Below, one piece after another: positions 1-5,307 of a stretch of DNA of 6,175 nucleotides (position 1 is the first letter of the stretch; the number at the start of each line of letters is the position of its first letter). Position numbers and translations under genes: made by a program. This DNA comes from Deltaproteobacteria bacterium RBG_16_54_11. GTDB lineage: Bacteria > Desulfobacterota > B13-G15 > RBG-16-54-18. The stretch is taken from positions 359 through 6,533 of the forward strand of contig MGQS01000083.1 in assembly GCA_001797905.1 (NCBI GenBank), in the 5' to 3' direction. The notes under the pieces are model-generated. The model did not search any database. It was given only the letters and a program-made list of their open reading frames with translations, and was not told the origin of the DNA.

Positions 1-1
1 C

Positions 2-208
2 GATGCCGCTTCGGGTATCTTCTCCAATTCGAGGGATGTAGAAGATGCTCACGCGAAGCTTTATGACAAGGCCGTAAACCATCTGATTGGAGAGCGGGAG
101 ACCACCTATTATGTCTGCAAGGTCTGCGGTTATGTATCGGATGGAATCTTGCCCGAGGTTTGTCCGGTGTGTGGGGCGTCCAAGGAGCAGTTTGTGGAAT
201 TTAAATAA
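2..208 (+). CDS. rbr: rubrerythrin, C-terminal part (5' end outside window)
   Basis: Frame 2 is open from the window edge to TAA at 206-208 and encodes the last 68 residues of a rubrerythrin. The sequence DVEDAHAKLYDKAV (residues 12-25 of the fragment) carries the ExxH metal-ligand pair typical of the second half of the ferritin-like diiron domain. It is followed by a rubredoxin-like domain, YVCKVCGYVSDGILPEVCPVCGA, split here as CKVCG (Cys39, Cys42) and CPVCG (Cys54, Cys57), the four Cys expected to bind one iron. Rubrerythrins reduce hydrogen peroxide in the cytoplasm of anaerobes and microaerophiles, taking electrons through the rubredoxin-like centre. The end (EQFVEFK) is normal for the family. 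The acyl-CoA ligase start lies 17 bases downstream, which suggests co-transcription, though no functional link is evident. Confidence 0.93.
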   Translation, partial: DAASGIFSNSRDVEDAHAKLYDKAVNHLIGERETTYYVCKVCGYVSDGILPEVCPVCGASKEQFVEFK

Positions 209-211
209 GCT

Positions 212-216
212 GGAGG
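212..216 (+). promoter_or_regulatory. ribosome binding site of the acyl-CoA ligase
   Basis: GGAGG lies 9 bases before ATG 226 and only 4 bases after the rubrerythrin stop. It favours ATG 226 as the start over the in-frame ATG at 259, which has only the weaker GGGAAGAA at 243-250 in front of it. Family homology proper begins just after the second ATG (KPWLKHYDEGVP), so the first 11 residues are probably an extension and the choice is not certain. Confidence 0.6.
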
Positions 217-225
217 TGTAAGGTC

Positions 226-1950
226 ATGAAACGTGCGTTACAGGGAAGAAAAGCAACGATGAAGACAAAACCCTGGCTAAAACACTACGATGAGGGTGTT
301 CCTCACACATTGAAGCCGTACCCTCAACGAACGCTCATCGACATTGTCCGCGAATCAGCCGCGCAACGCCCCGATCATCCCGCCCTGCTTTTCAAGGGCA
401 GGGCCATGTCCAATGCCGATTTGGAACGGCTGAGCAATGCCTTTGCCAACGCGCTTGTTCAGTTGGGCGTGAAAAAGGGCGACCGGGTAGCGCTGCTCCT
501 GCCCAATACGCCGCAGCTCGTCCTGGCCCTGCTCGGCGCCTGGAAGGCCGGAGCAATCGCTGTCCCGATGAACCCGCTCTATACCGAGCAGGAACTCGAA
601 TCCTCTTTCCTGGAGTGCGGCGCGGAGACCGTGCTGGTGCTGACGCGGTTCTATGCCAAGGTCAAGGCCCTACAGCCGCGCACAAAGGTCCGCAACGTCA
701 TCGCTACGAACATCAAGGAGTATTTGCCGCCGGCGCTGCGGGTTTTGTTCACCCTGCTGAGAGAGAAAAAAGAAGGGGATCGTATTACCTTGCACCCCGG
801 CGATTTGTGGCTGGCCGATCTGCTGAACAAACATGCCGGCGCCCGGCGGCCCAAGGTCGCAGTGAAGCCGAAAGACCCGGCAGTCATGCTCTTCACCGGC
901 GGCACGACCGGAACACCCAAAGTAGCCGTCGGCACGCATCACGCCTTGCTGATTTCCGGGATGCAGATCCACGCCTGGTTCAAAAACATGCTCGTGGATT
1001 GGGAAGAACCTCTCATGCTCAACATGCCCCTATTCCATGTGTATGGCCTGGCAGGGGTTTTTGCCGCCGGGCTGATCGGTCATGCGCCTCTGGCAGTCGT
1101 GCCCAATCCGAGGGACATAAACGACATGCTGGCGACCATCCAAAAGGTTAAACCCGCCTTCCTGCCCGGTGTTCCCACGCTCTTTATCGCCTTGCTCAAC
1201 CATCCTAAGGTGCAGGCAGGCAAGGCGAGTCTGAAATCTCTCAAGTTAAGCATCTCCGGGGCCGCTTCCCTGCTGGCGGATACCAAGGAACGCTTTGAAC
1301 GCGCAACCGGCGGGCGCATCATCGAGGGCTTCGGCATAACCGAATCCATGATGGCAGCGGTGATAACGCCGCCCAAAGGCCAGTACAAACCCGGCGCGGT
1401 CGGTATCCCCCTGCCGGATGTCGAAATCCGCATCGTCGATGCGGATACCGGCAAAAAAGAGCTGCCCACCTGCAAAGCGCTGCCTACCTGCCAGGTGGGT
1501 GAAATCATCATGCGCGCCCCGCAGCTCATGAAAGGCTACTGGAAGAAGCCGGCCGAGACCGCCAATGTGATCCGCAACGGCTGGCTCTATACCGGCGATC
1601 TGGGTTACCTGGACGAAGACGGCTATATGTACATCGTCGACCGCAAGAAGGATGTGATCAAGCCGAGCGGGTTCCAGGTCTGGCCGCGCGAAGTGGAAGA
1701 GGTGATCGCCTCTCACCCGGCTGTCGCCGAGGTCGGTGTGGCAGGCGTGCCCGATCCCTACCAGGGGCAGGCCGTCAAGGCCTGGGTGGTGCTACGGCCG
1801 GGACAAAAGGTCACGGCGGACGAGCTGCGCGCATACTGCCGCCGGAAACTGGCTGCCTATAAGGTGCCCAAGCACATTGAATTCCGCTCGAGTTTGCCGA
1901 AGTCAACGATCGGAAAGGTCCTCAGGCGTGTATTAGCTCAGCAGAAATAA
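226..1950 (+). CDS. AMP-forming long-chain acyl-CoA synthetase (FadD-like)
   Basis: A 574-residue member of the ANL (acyl-CoA synthetase/NRPS adenylation/luciferase) superfamily, close to the usual 550-570 residues. It should activate a carboxylic acid, most likely a medium or long-chain fatty acid, to acyl-AMP and then acyl-CoA in the cytoplasm. Visible core motifs in order: ATP-binding loop LFTGGTTGTPK (222-232), MPLFHVYGL (267-275), GFGITE (368-373), YTGDLGYLDEDG (455-466), the hinge region DRKKDVIKPSGFQVWPREVEE around 472-492 and the C-terminal catalytic Lys564 in STIGKVLRR. The PSGFQVWPREVEE hinge variant is typical of FadD-like ligases rather than acetyl-CoA synthetases. Oddities: Val233 follows the loop lysine where Gly is usual, and residues 412-423 contain a short duplication (LPTC twice). 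It probably shares a transcript with rubrerythrin. Substrate chain length cannot be read from the sequence. Confidence 0.93.
   Translation: MKRALQGRKATMKTKPWLKHYDEGVPHTLKPYPQRTLIDIVRESAAQRPDHPALLFKGRAMSNADLERLSNAFANALVQLGVKKGDRVALLLPNTPQLVLALLGAWKAGAIAVPMNPLYTEQELESSFLECGAETVLVLTRFYAKVKALQPRTKVRNVIATNIKEYLPPALRVLFTLLREKKEGDRITLHPGDLWLADLLNKHAGARRPKVAVKPKDPAVMLFTGGTTGTPKVAVGTHHALLISGMQIHAWFKNMLVDWEEPLMLNMPLFHVYGLAGVFAAGLIGHAPLAVVPNPRDINDMLATIQKVKPAFLPGVPTLFIALLNHPKVQAGKASLKSLKLSISGAASLLADTKERFERATGGRIIEGFGITESMMAAVITPPKGQYKPGAVGIPLPDVEIRIVDADTGKKELPTCKALPTCQVGEIIMRAPQLMKGYWKKPAETANVIRNGWLYTGDLGYLDEDGYMYIVDRKKDVIKPSGFQVWPREVEEVIASHPAVAEVGVAGVPDPYQGQAVKAWVVLRPGQKVTADELRAYCRRKLAAYKVPKHIEFRSSLPKSTIGKVLRRVLAQQK
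1461..1499 (+). repeat. 18-bp in-frame tandem duplication with quasi-palindrome inside the ligase gene
   Basis: The 13-mer GCTGCCCACCTGC (1461-1473) recurs with one synonymous change at 1479-1491, period 18, giving the peptide ELPTCKALPTCQ (412-423). CCCACCTG (1465-1472) is also the exact reverse complement of CAGGTGGG (1492-1499). Removing one unit would leave an almost perfect palindrome with a 1-base centre, so hairpin-mediated replication slippage is a plausible origin. Confidence 0.75.
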
Positions 1951-2016
1951 AAAAGGGGGAAGGCTGCTTTTTAAGGTATAGCCGACAAGGGACAGAGAAT
2001 GCAAAAGTAGCCTGTC
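1951..2016. repeat. inverted pair of degenerate REP-like sequences between convergent genes
   Basis: This is nearly all of the 72-bp gap between the converging stops of the ligase and the hydrolase. GGAAGGCTGCTTTT (1958-1971) pairs with AAAAGTAGCCTGTC (2003-2016): 11 of 14 Watson-Crick matches plus two G-U pairs as RNA, with a loop of about 31 bases. Both arms resemble AAAAGGGGACAGGCTACTTTTT, a short repeat I recall as widespread in Desulfobacterota genomes (memory, not checked). No clean T-run follows the stem on the plus strand. It may act as a weak bidirectional terminator or transcript-stabilising element, or be only a decayed repeat. Confidence 0.45.
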
Positions 2017-2022
2017 AACTGT

Positions 2023-2928
2023 TTATTTATTCCTCGCATATCTGTCCCCTTCCCTCCTCACGATCCCCTCGCGCATGAGCTTTTCCAGGTGTTTTTTCAT
2101 GTGGGCCCGCTCGCCAAACGCGAAAAAGGCCTTGGGCTCGCGCGGCTTTCCATAGATGATGCATGCCCCCACGACATCGTCCAAGGTCCGGGGGGTCTTC
2201 AAGAGGTCCAGGAGTTTCTCCTCCCTGACAGTGATAACATCCAGGTATCGCTCCCAGAGCTCGCCGGGATCTGCCTCGAAAAGGCCGGTCTCATGTCCCG
2301 TAATCCAGGCCTTTGCCGGGATCTCCCTCAGGCGCCGGACCGACGCCATTGTCTCCTCGATGCTCGACCCCACATCGCCGTACCAGGGGCCGAATTTAGT
2401 GAGGTCATAGTCCCCCATGAAAAGAACTCCCAGCTCTTTGAAGAAAAAGGCGGAATGTCCGGGCGTGTGCCCCGGCGTGCTCAGGACCTCTATGGACAGC
2501 CCACCCACGGATCGCTCCGTGCCCTCCGCCAGAAAACCGGCGGGCCTGCGGGGCCTGAAGTGAAAGCTTGCGGTCAATATCTCCCTCCAGTACTCGCGCT
2601 CATCCGCTTGGTCCATACCGTAGGCATCCATGAAGATATCAAGATCAGTGATCGGAGGGGCGTCGGGCGCACTGATCCACAGAGGCACGTCTTCAAAAAG
2701 ATCCAGGTGCATGAGATGATCCTCGTGCCAGTGGCTCAGCCATACGCTTTTTACTCCGGGATCTGCGCGGAGTTGCATAAGCCGCTCCCGATGGGAAGCG
2801 GGATCGATCAACAGACCCGCCCCTTCCACATACACCGAATGGCAAAAGGGGTACCTGCCGCCATGTTCACCGGGGATGAACCATACCGGCCCGAAGCGCT
2901 TTTCTTCCCTGTTACCTCTTCTCGGCAC
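2023..2928 (-). CDS. metallo-beta-lactamase-fold hydrolase
   Basis: A 301-residue protein of the metallo-beta-lactamase superfamily. The metal-site motif SHWHEDH (His66, His68, Asp70, His71) is followed by TPGHTPGHS (His154 fits the third-ligand position), MGDYD (Asp173, bridging position) and TGHE (His212), so a complete dinuclear metal site is present. Residues about 248-297 (TLDDVV...HMKKHLEKLMREGIVRREGDRY) look like a C-terminal winged-helix-like segment as in LACTB2-type hydrolases. There is no signal peptide, so it is probably cytoplasmic. The substrate is unknown; the superfamily includes thioesterases, glyoxalase II and nucleases, and nothing here selects among them. The start is GTG at 2928, with GGAAG seven bases before it and no upstream in-frame ATG nearby. 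The MFS exporter gene lies 168 bp upstream on the same strand, so co-transcription is possible but unproven. Confidence 0.88.
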   Translation of the reverse strand: MPRRGNREEKRFGPVWFIPGEHGGRYPFCHSVYVEGAGLLIDPASHRERLMQLRADPGVKSVWLSHWHEDHLMHLDLFEDVPLWISAPDAPPITDLDIFMDAYGMDQADEREYWREILTASFHFRPRRPAGFLAEGTERSVGGLSIEVLSTPGHTPGHSAFFFKELGVLFMGDYDLTKFGPWYGDVGSSIEETMASVRRLREIPAKAWITGHETGLFEADPGELWERYLDVITVREEKLLDLLKTPRTLDDVVGACIIYGKPREPKAFFAFGERAHMKKHLEKLMREGIVRREGDRYARNK

Positions 2929-2935
2929 TGTCTTT

Positions 2936-2940
2936 CTTCC
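2936..2940 (-). promoter_or_regulatory. ribosome binding site of the MBL-fold hydrolase
   Basis: On the minus strand GGAAG occupies 2940-2936, seven bases before the GTG codon at 2928. It supports the GTG start, since no ATG occurs in frame near the beginning of the conserved region (first conserved block about residue 11). Confidence 0.5.
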
Positions 2941-3096
2941 GTCTACGCTGTATGCCGTCCCATGAAGCGGCGCGATGAGATGACACGTATGAAGGGTATC
3001 TCGAGGGCATCTGATTTAACCCCTCTTTTTTACTAAACCCCGGCATCTCCTTATAGATCTCGGTGAGTGCAAAAAGACGCGAGGGTGATAGCCGGC

Positions 3097-4266
3097 TTAT
3101 TCTTCATATCGAAGAAAGAGGCTCGCAATAAATCCCATAAGGGGGATGATAATGATCGAGCGAAGCGCCGCCGGCACGCCGAAGTGATCCGCCACGAGCC
3201 CGAGCAAGGTAACGCCGATCCCACCCGTCCCGATAGCTAACCCCACCAAGAGACCCGAGGCGATTCCCAGCTTATTCGGGAGGAGTTTTTGGGCCATGAC
3301 GATCGTTACCGAAAACGTTAAAATAAGGAACATCCCCTGCATGCCCAGGACAAAAAAGAGAAGGATGCTGTTCTGGACAATGGGAAGAAAGACAAGGGGG
3401 AGCGTCACGGTGGAAAGAAGCATGGAAAGCCTCACAAAAAAGCGGTGTCCCCACCGATCGGCCAAGGGCGCTCCGATGAGCGTGCCGGCGGCGCCGCAGA
3501 CGAGAAAGACGAAGACGAGCTTGCCGGCAAAGAGGGGGCTCCCTTTGAGATAGTTGATATAATAAAAGGGGATATAGGTCACAAGGCCTATCTGGGTCCA
3601 TGACCGCATAATAACGATGAAAATGATCATGCTCAGCGCAACATACGAGGCAACGCTTGTCCGGCGTTCCGTTTTTTTCATTGCCTCTGCATGGGAGACA
3701 ACGGGCAAGGCAATGGTGCCCCGATAAGCGAGGATAATGGCCGTACAGAAGATGGAAGGCACAACAATGAGGGGGAGCGAGGAGAACCCGAGATATTCGA
3801 TAATGGCGAGGGCGAGGATAGGTCCTATGGCAAACCCGAGGTTGCCGCCGACGGAGAAGAAAGACATGCCGGTGGCGCTCCGCTCGCCGGTAAAAAAGTG
3901 GGCCGTCTTGTATCCCTCCGGATGATAGGAGGCAACGCCGAGACCGCTGATAACGACAAGAAAGAGCACCAGCGAAAAATGCGCCGGCAGCATAATGAGG
4001 GAAAAGCCGATCCCTGCTGCCAGAAGCCCCATCGGCAACAGGATCGGCATGACCTTTCTGTCGGAGAAATACCCGAAGACCGGCTGCAGGATGGAGGAGG
4101 CCATGTTGGCCGCCAAGAGGATCATGCCGGTGAGCGCGTAGCTTAAGCCCAGCTTGTCCTTGATAAAGGGGAGCGTCGCCGGCAAAGCGCCCTGGTAGAT
4201 GTCGACCACCAGGTGCCCCAGCGAAAGGATGAGGAGCACCTTGAGGTTAAAACCTTTTTTCATCAT
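3097..4266 (-). CDS. fsr: MFS transporter, fosmidomycin-resistance (Fsr) type
   Basis: A 389-residue major facilitator with about 12 hydrophobic segments in two groups of six, separated by a hydrophilic loop near residues 191-206 (SHAEAMKKTERRTSVA). Features typical of the Fsr-like exporter group are the first helix SLGHLVVDIYQGALPATLPF (15-34), LSYALTG (41-47), SILQPVFGYFSDRK (58-71, the loop 2-3 motif A equivalent) and the helix-4 motif SYHPEGYKTA (113-122); the second half repeats motif A as GAPLADRWGHR (265-275). It should sit in the inner membrane and export a small molecule by proton antiport. E. coli Fsr exports fosmidomycin, but the physiological substrate here is unknown. Two adjacent ATGs (4266 and 4263) could start it; upstream AGAAG is only a modest ribosome site. 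The downstream gene on the same strand is the MBL-fold hydrolase. Confidence 0.88.
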   Translation of the reverse strand: MMKKGFNLKVLLILSLGHLVVDIYQGALPATLPFIKDKLGLSYALTGMILLAANMASSILQPVFGYFSDRKVMPILLPMGLLAAGIGFSLIMLPAHFSLVLFLVVISGLGVASYHPEGYKTAHFFTGERSATGMSFFSVGGNLGFAIGPILALAIIEYLGFSSLPLIVVPSIFCTAIILAYRGTIALPVVSHAEAMKKTERRTSVASYVALSMIIFIVIMRSWTQIGLVTYIPFYYINYLKGSPLFAGKLVFVFLVCGAAGTLIGAPLADRWGHRFFVRLSMLLSTVTLPLVFLPIVQNSILLFFVLGMQGMFLILTFSVTIVMAQKLLPNKLGIASGLLVGLAIGTGGIGVTLLGLVADHFGVPAALRSIIIIPLMGFIASLFLRYEE

Positions 4267-4355
4267 ATGGTCTTCTGGAACATTTTTTTGCTGTTGTGCT
4301 TAATAAGTTTCACTGCAGGCTCGAAATTGTTGTAGTACTGTACAGGAGGAAGACG

Positions 4356-4442
4356 ATGCAGTCCACCACTTTTTGTATGAATAAACTTGACCGGTTTTTG
4401 ATTTTATGCCATTCTACTAATAATATAGCCATAGTATATTAG
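4356..4442 (+). CDS. possible 28-aa leader peptide or small protein
   Basis: AGGAGG (4344-4349), an ideal Shine-Dalgarno, lies six bases before ATG 4356, which opens 28 codons (MQSTTFCMNKLDRFLIL...) closing at TAG 4440-4442, 13 bases before the coiled-coil gene start. The middle is hydrophobic and there is no recognisable domain. The spacing suits a leader ORF translated ahead of the downstream gene. Against it, the best promoter I see for that gene (4398-4426) lies inside the ORF, so the ORF would need another promoter further left. A chance ORF behind a purine-rich stretch is quite possible. Confidence 0.25.
   Translation: MQSTTFCMNKLDRFLILCHSTNNIAIVY
4398..4426 (+). promoter_or_regulatory. 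putative sigma-70 type promoter for the coiled-coil gene
   Basis: TTGATT (4398-4403) and TAATAT (4421-4426) are separated by exactly 17 bases, each matching four of six consensus positions. The surrounding DNA is A+T-rich, unlike the coding DNA to the left. Transcription would start near 4433 and the ribosome site AGAGGAA at 4444-4450 would follow directly. In A+T-rich DNA such matches also arise by chance. Confidence 0.35.
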
Positions 4443-4455
4443 CAGAGGAAATAAA

Positions 4456-4761
4456 ATGAGCGCTCGTGAACAAGCTGCATCCAAAGAAGATTTGAAGCTA
4501 TTCAAAGAAGAGATAGTCCATGAATTCCATGTTGTTTCCGAAGGCTTGGGTGATCAAATAAAGCTTGTCGCAGAAGGGCATTCTGTACTTGTGGAGCGGC
4601 TCGATAGAATCGAGAAAGAAAACGAGCGCCAGCATTTAGAAACCCGTTCTCTTATCAAACTTTCCTTTTCTGAATTGGACAGGCGACTTTCCACGCTGGA
4701 ATCCGAAGTCAAAGATCTGCAAGAATGGCGGAAACACGTTGAGTCAAGGCATCAAGTTTAG
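4456..4761 (+). CDS. small coiled-coil protein of unknown function
   Basis: A 101-residue hydrophilic protein without signal peptide or membrane segment. AGAGGAA six bases upstream supports the ATG. It begins SKEDLKLFKEEIVHEFHVVSEGL (residues 9-31), then GDQIKLVAEGHSVLVERLDRIEKENERQ and LIKLSFSELDRRLSTLESEVKDLQEW. The heptad-like spacing of Leu, Ile and Val with charged residues between them predicts a largely helical, coiled-coil, probably oligomeric protein. I recall similar short proteins (KEDLK...LLAEGH...KLSFSELDRRLTTLE) annotated as hypothetical in Desulfobacterota and Nitrospirota genomes, but I know of no assigned function. It lies alone between the MFS gene (divergent) and a broken antitoxin gene (convergent). 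No enzyme motif is visible. Confidence 0.75.
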   Translation: MSAREQAASKEDLKLFKEEIVHEFHVVSEGLGDQIKLVAEGHSVLVERLDRIEKENERQHLETRSLIKLSFSELDRRLSTLESEVKDLQEWRKHVESRHQV

Positions 4762-4858
4762 CTTCGATTCGCTGCTTCTTCGGAAGAGGGGGGCGGGTAA
4801 ACTTTGAAAAAACACCCTCAATATAATAACGGCACTAACAAACCTACGTCCCGTTTTT
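4762..4858. other. spacer between convergent genes, with a short mobile-element-like motif
   Basis: CTTC-TTCG-GAAG (4775-4786) is a 4-bp stem with a stable UUCG-type loop, but no T-run follows, so it is not a convincing terminator. On the minus strand AACGGGACGTAGGT (4855-4842) closely resembles AACGGGGACATAGGT at 6097-6111. No hicA-like reading frame is visible here, although this is where a HicA toxin gene would be expected downstream of this HicB type. Confidence 0.35.
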
Positions 4859-5069
4859 CTATGCCGAGACTGCGAACACTTCTCTGAGTTCCGGAATTAC
4901 TTCCCCATGTTCAAGTCTGTCAGCCAGCACGCGCAAGGCCAATGCCTCTGCTTTTGAGATGGCTTCCTCCCGGCTCTTCCCGTATGCCAGAACTCCGGGA
5001 AGCTCAGGGAAGCTCAGGGATTTCCGCAATCCAGCGGGCATCATCTTCTCTCTCGATCTCGATCTTCAT
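4859..5069 (-). pseudogene. hicB: HicB-family antitoxin, frameshifted by a 10-bp tandem duplication
   Basis: The minus strand from ATG 5069 reads MKIEIEREDDARWIAEIPELP and then hits TGA at 5006-5004. The adjacent frame continues PELPGVLAYGKSREEA and on through ALALRVLADRLEHGE to REVFAVSA, ending at TAG 4861-4859. Joined, the two parts form the standard small HicB-like antitoxin fold. An exact 10-bp tandem duplication (AGCTCAGGGA at 5001-5010 and 5011-5020) causes the shift: deleting one copy restores an uninterrupted 66-residue protein. HicB antitoxins neutralise HicA mRNA interferases, but no hicA is visible on either side. An internal ATG at 5044 could yield a 61-residue chimeric product (MMPAGLRKSLSF then the normal sequence), which would lack the first beta strand. 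A sequencing or assembly error is less likely because the change is a perfect 10-base duplication, but it cannot be excluded. Confidence 0.85.
4997..5020. repeat. 10-bp tandem duplication (2.4 copies) disrupting hicB
   Basis: GGGA (4997-5000) is followed by two identical copies of AGCTCAGGGA (5001-5010, 5011-5020). A length of ten is not a multiple of three, so the duplication shifts the reading frame of the hicB remnant. The four-base overlap GGGA at the left edge fits slippage between short direct repeats. Confidence 0.9.
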
Positions 5070-5085
5070 ACGGTTACCCTATATT

Positions 5086-5091
5086 ATTATA
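5086..5091 (-). promoter_or_regulatory. putative -10 element for the hicB remnant
   Basis: A perfect TATAAT reads on the minus strand at 5091-5086, 16 bases before ATG 5069. The leader would be only about ten bases long and contains the weak ribosome site AGGGT. A -35 is not clear: TTGCAA at 5117-5112 would leave a 20-base spacer, which is too long. This is therefore a partial promoter call. Confidence 0.3.
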
Positions 5092-5160
5092 CTATCTCAC
5101 CCGGACGGGACTTGCAATCCCCCTGTTTTCTCCTACCGAACAGTAGCAATAGATGAGGCG

Positions 5161-5190
5161 GTAAAAAGGGGACTAAAGTAAAAAGGGGAC
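5161..5190. repeat. direct repeat, 17-bp period, of a REP-like sequence
   Basis: GTAAAAAGGGGAC occurs at 5161-5173 and again, identically, at 5178-5190. The second copy forms the left arm of the hairpin at 5179-5206. The unit resembles the degenerate repeat at 1951-1961. Confidence 0.75.
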
Positions 5191-5206
5191 AACCGTCCCC
5201 TTTTTA
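5179..5206. terminator. perfect hairpin with flanking A- and T-runs (bidirectional terminator or REP-like element)
   Basis: TAAAAAGGGGAC (5179-5190) and GTCCCCTTTTTA (5195-5206) are exact reverse complements, 12 bp each, with the four-base loop AACC. The G+C core followed by T5 matches the form of an intrinsic terminator on both strands. It would stop leftward transcription from the lipoprotein gene before the hicB remnant. The sequence also belongs to the AAAAGGGGAC-type repeats seen elsewhere in the window, so its origin may be a mobile repeat rather than a dedicated terminator. Confidence 0.55.
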
Positions 5207-5307
5207 TAAAGATAAACAGAAGGTGGAAGAATAAAAATGGCCGAACCCCACTCCACTGATTTATTAGTCTTTTTATACATTCCTCTCATTTAACTTCAGT
5301 GACAATG

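Noticed and set aside
1080..1716. Minus-strand ORFs of about 150 codons inside the acyl-CoA ligase gene
   Set aside because: They are shadows of the ligase; no ribosome sites or domains support them, and the plus strand carries all family motifs.
2912..3010. 32-codon minus-strand ORF overlapping the start of the MBL hydrolase, with GAGGGG upstream
   Set aside because: It could couple translation to the GTG start, but the peptide is basic and featureless, and a longer version has its AAGGAG directly abutting the ATG, which is not functional spacing.
2089..3036. 315-codon plus-strand ORF opposite the MBL-fold hydrolase
   Set aside because: It is fully antisense to a gene with an intact metal-site motif. 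Its translation has no recognisable domain, and its length follows from the codon bias of the real gene.
3691..4146. 151-codon plus-strand ORF opposite the MFS gene
   Set aside because: It gives a low-complexity, charged translation and is antisense to clear transmembrane helices, so it is a shadow frame.
4775..4786. CTTC-TTCG-GAAG hairpin after the coiled-coil gene as a terminator
   Set aside because: The stem is only four pairs and is followed by a G-rich stretch, not a T-run.
4942..5181. Plus-strand ORFs of 65-79 codons across the hicB region
   Set aside because: They are antisense to a clear HicB remnant and run into repeat sequence; no domain is visible.
5237..5293. 18-codon ORF with AGGTGG ten bases upstream
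   Set aside because: It is very short, with no conserved feature and non-ideal spacing, and it lies in A+T-rich repeat-bearing DNA.
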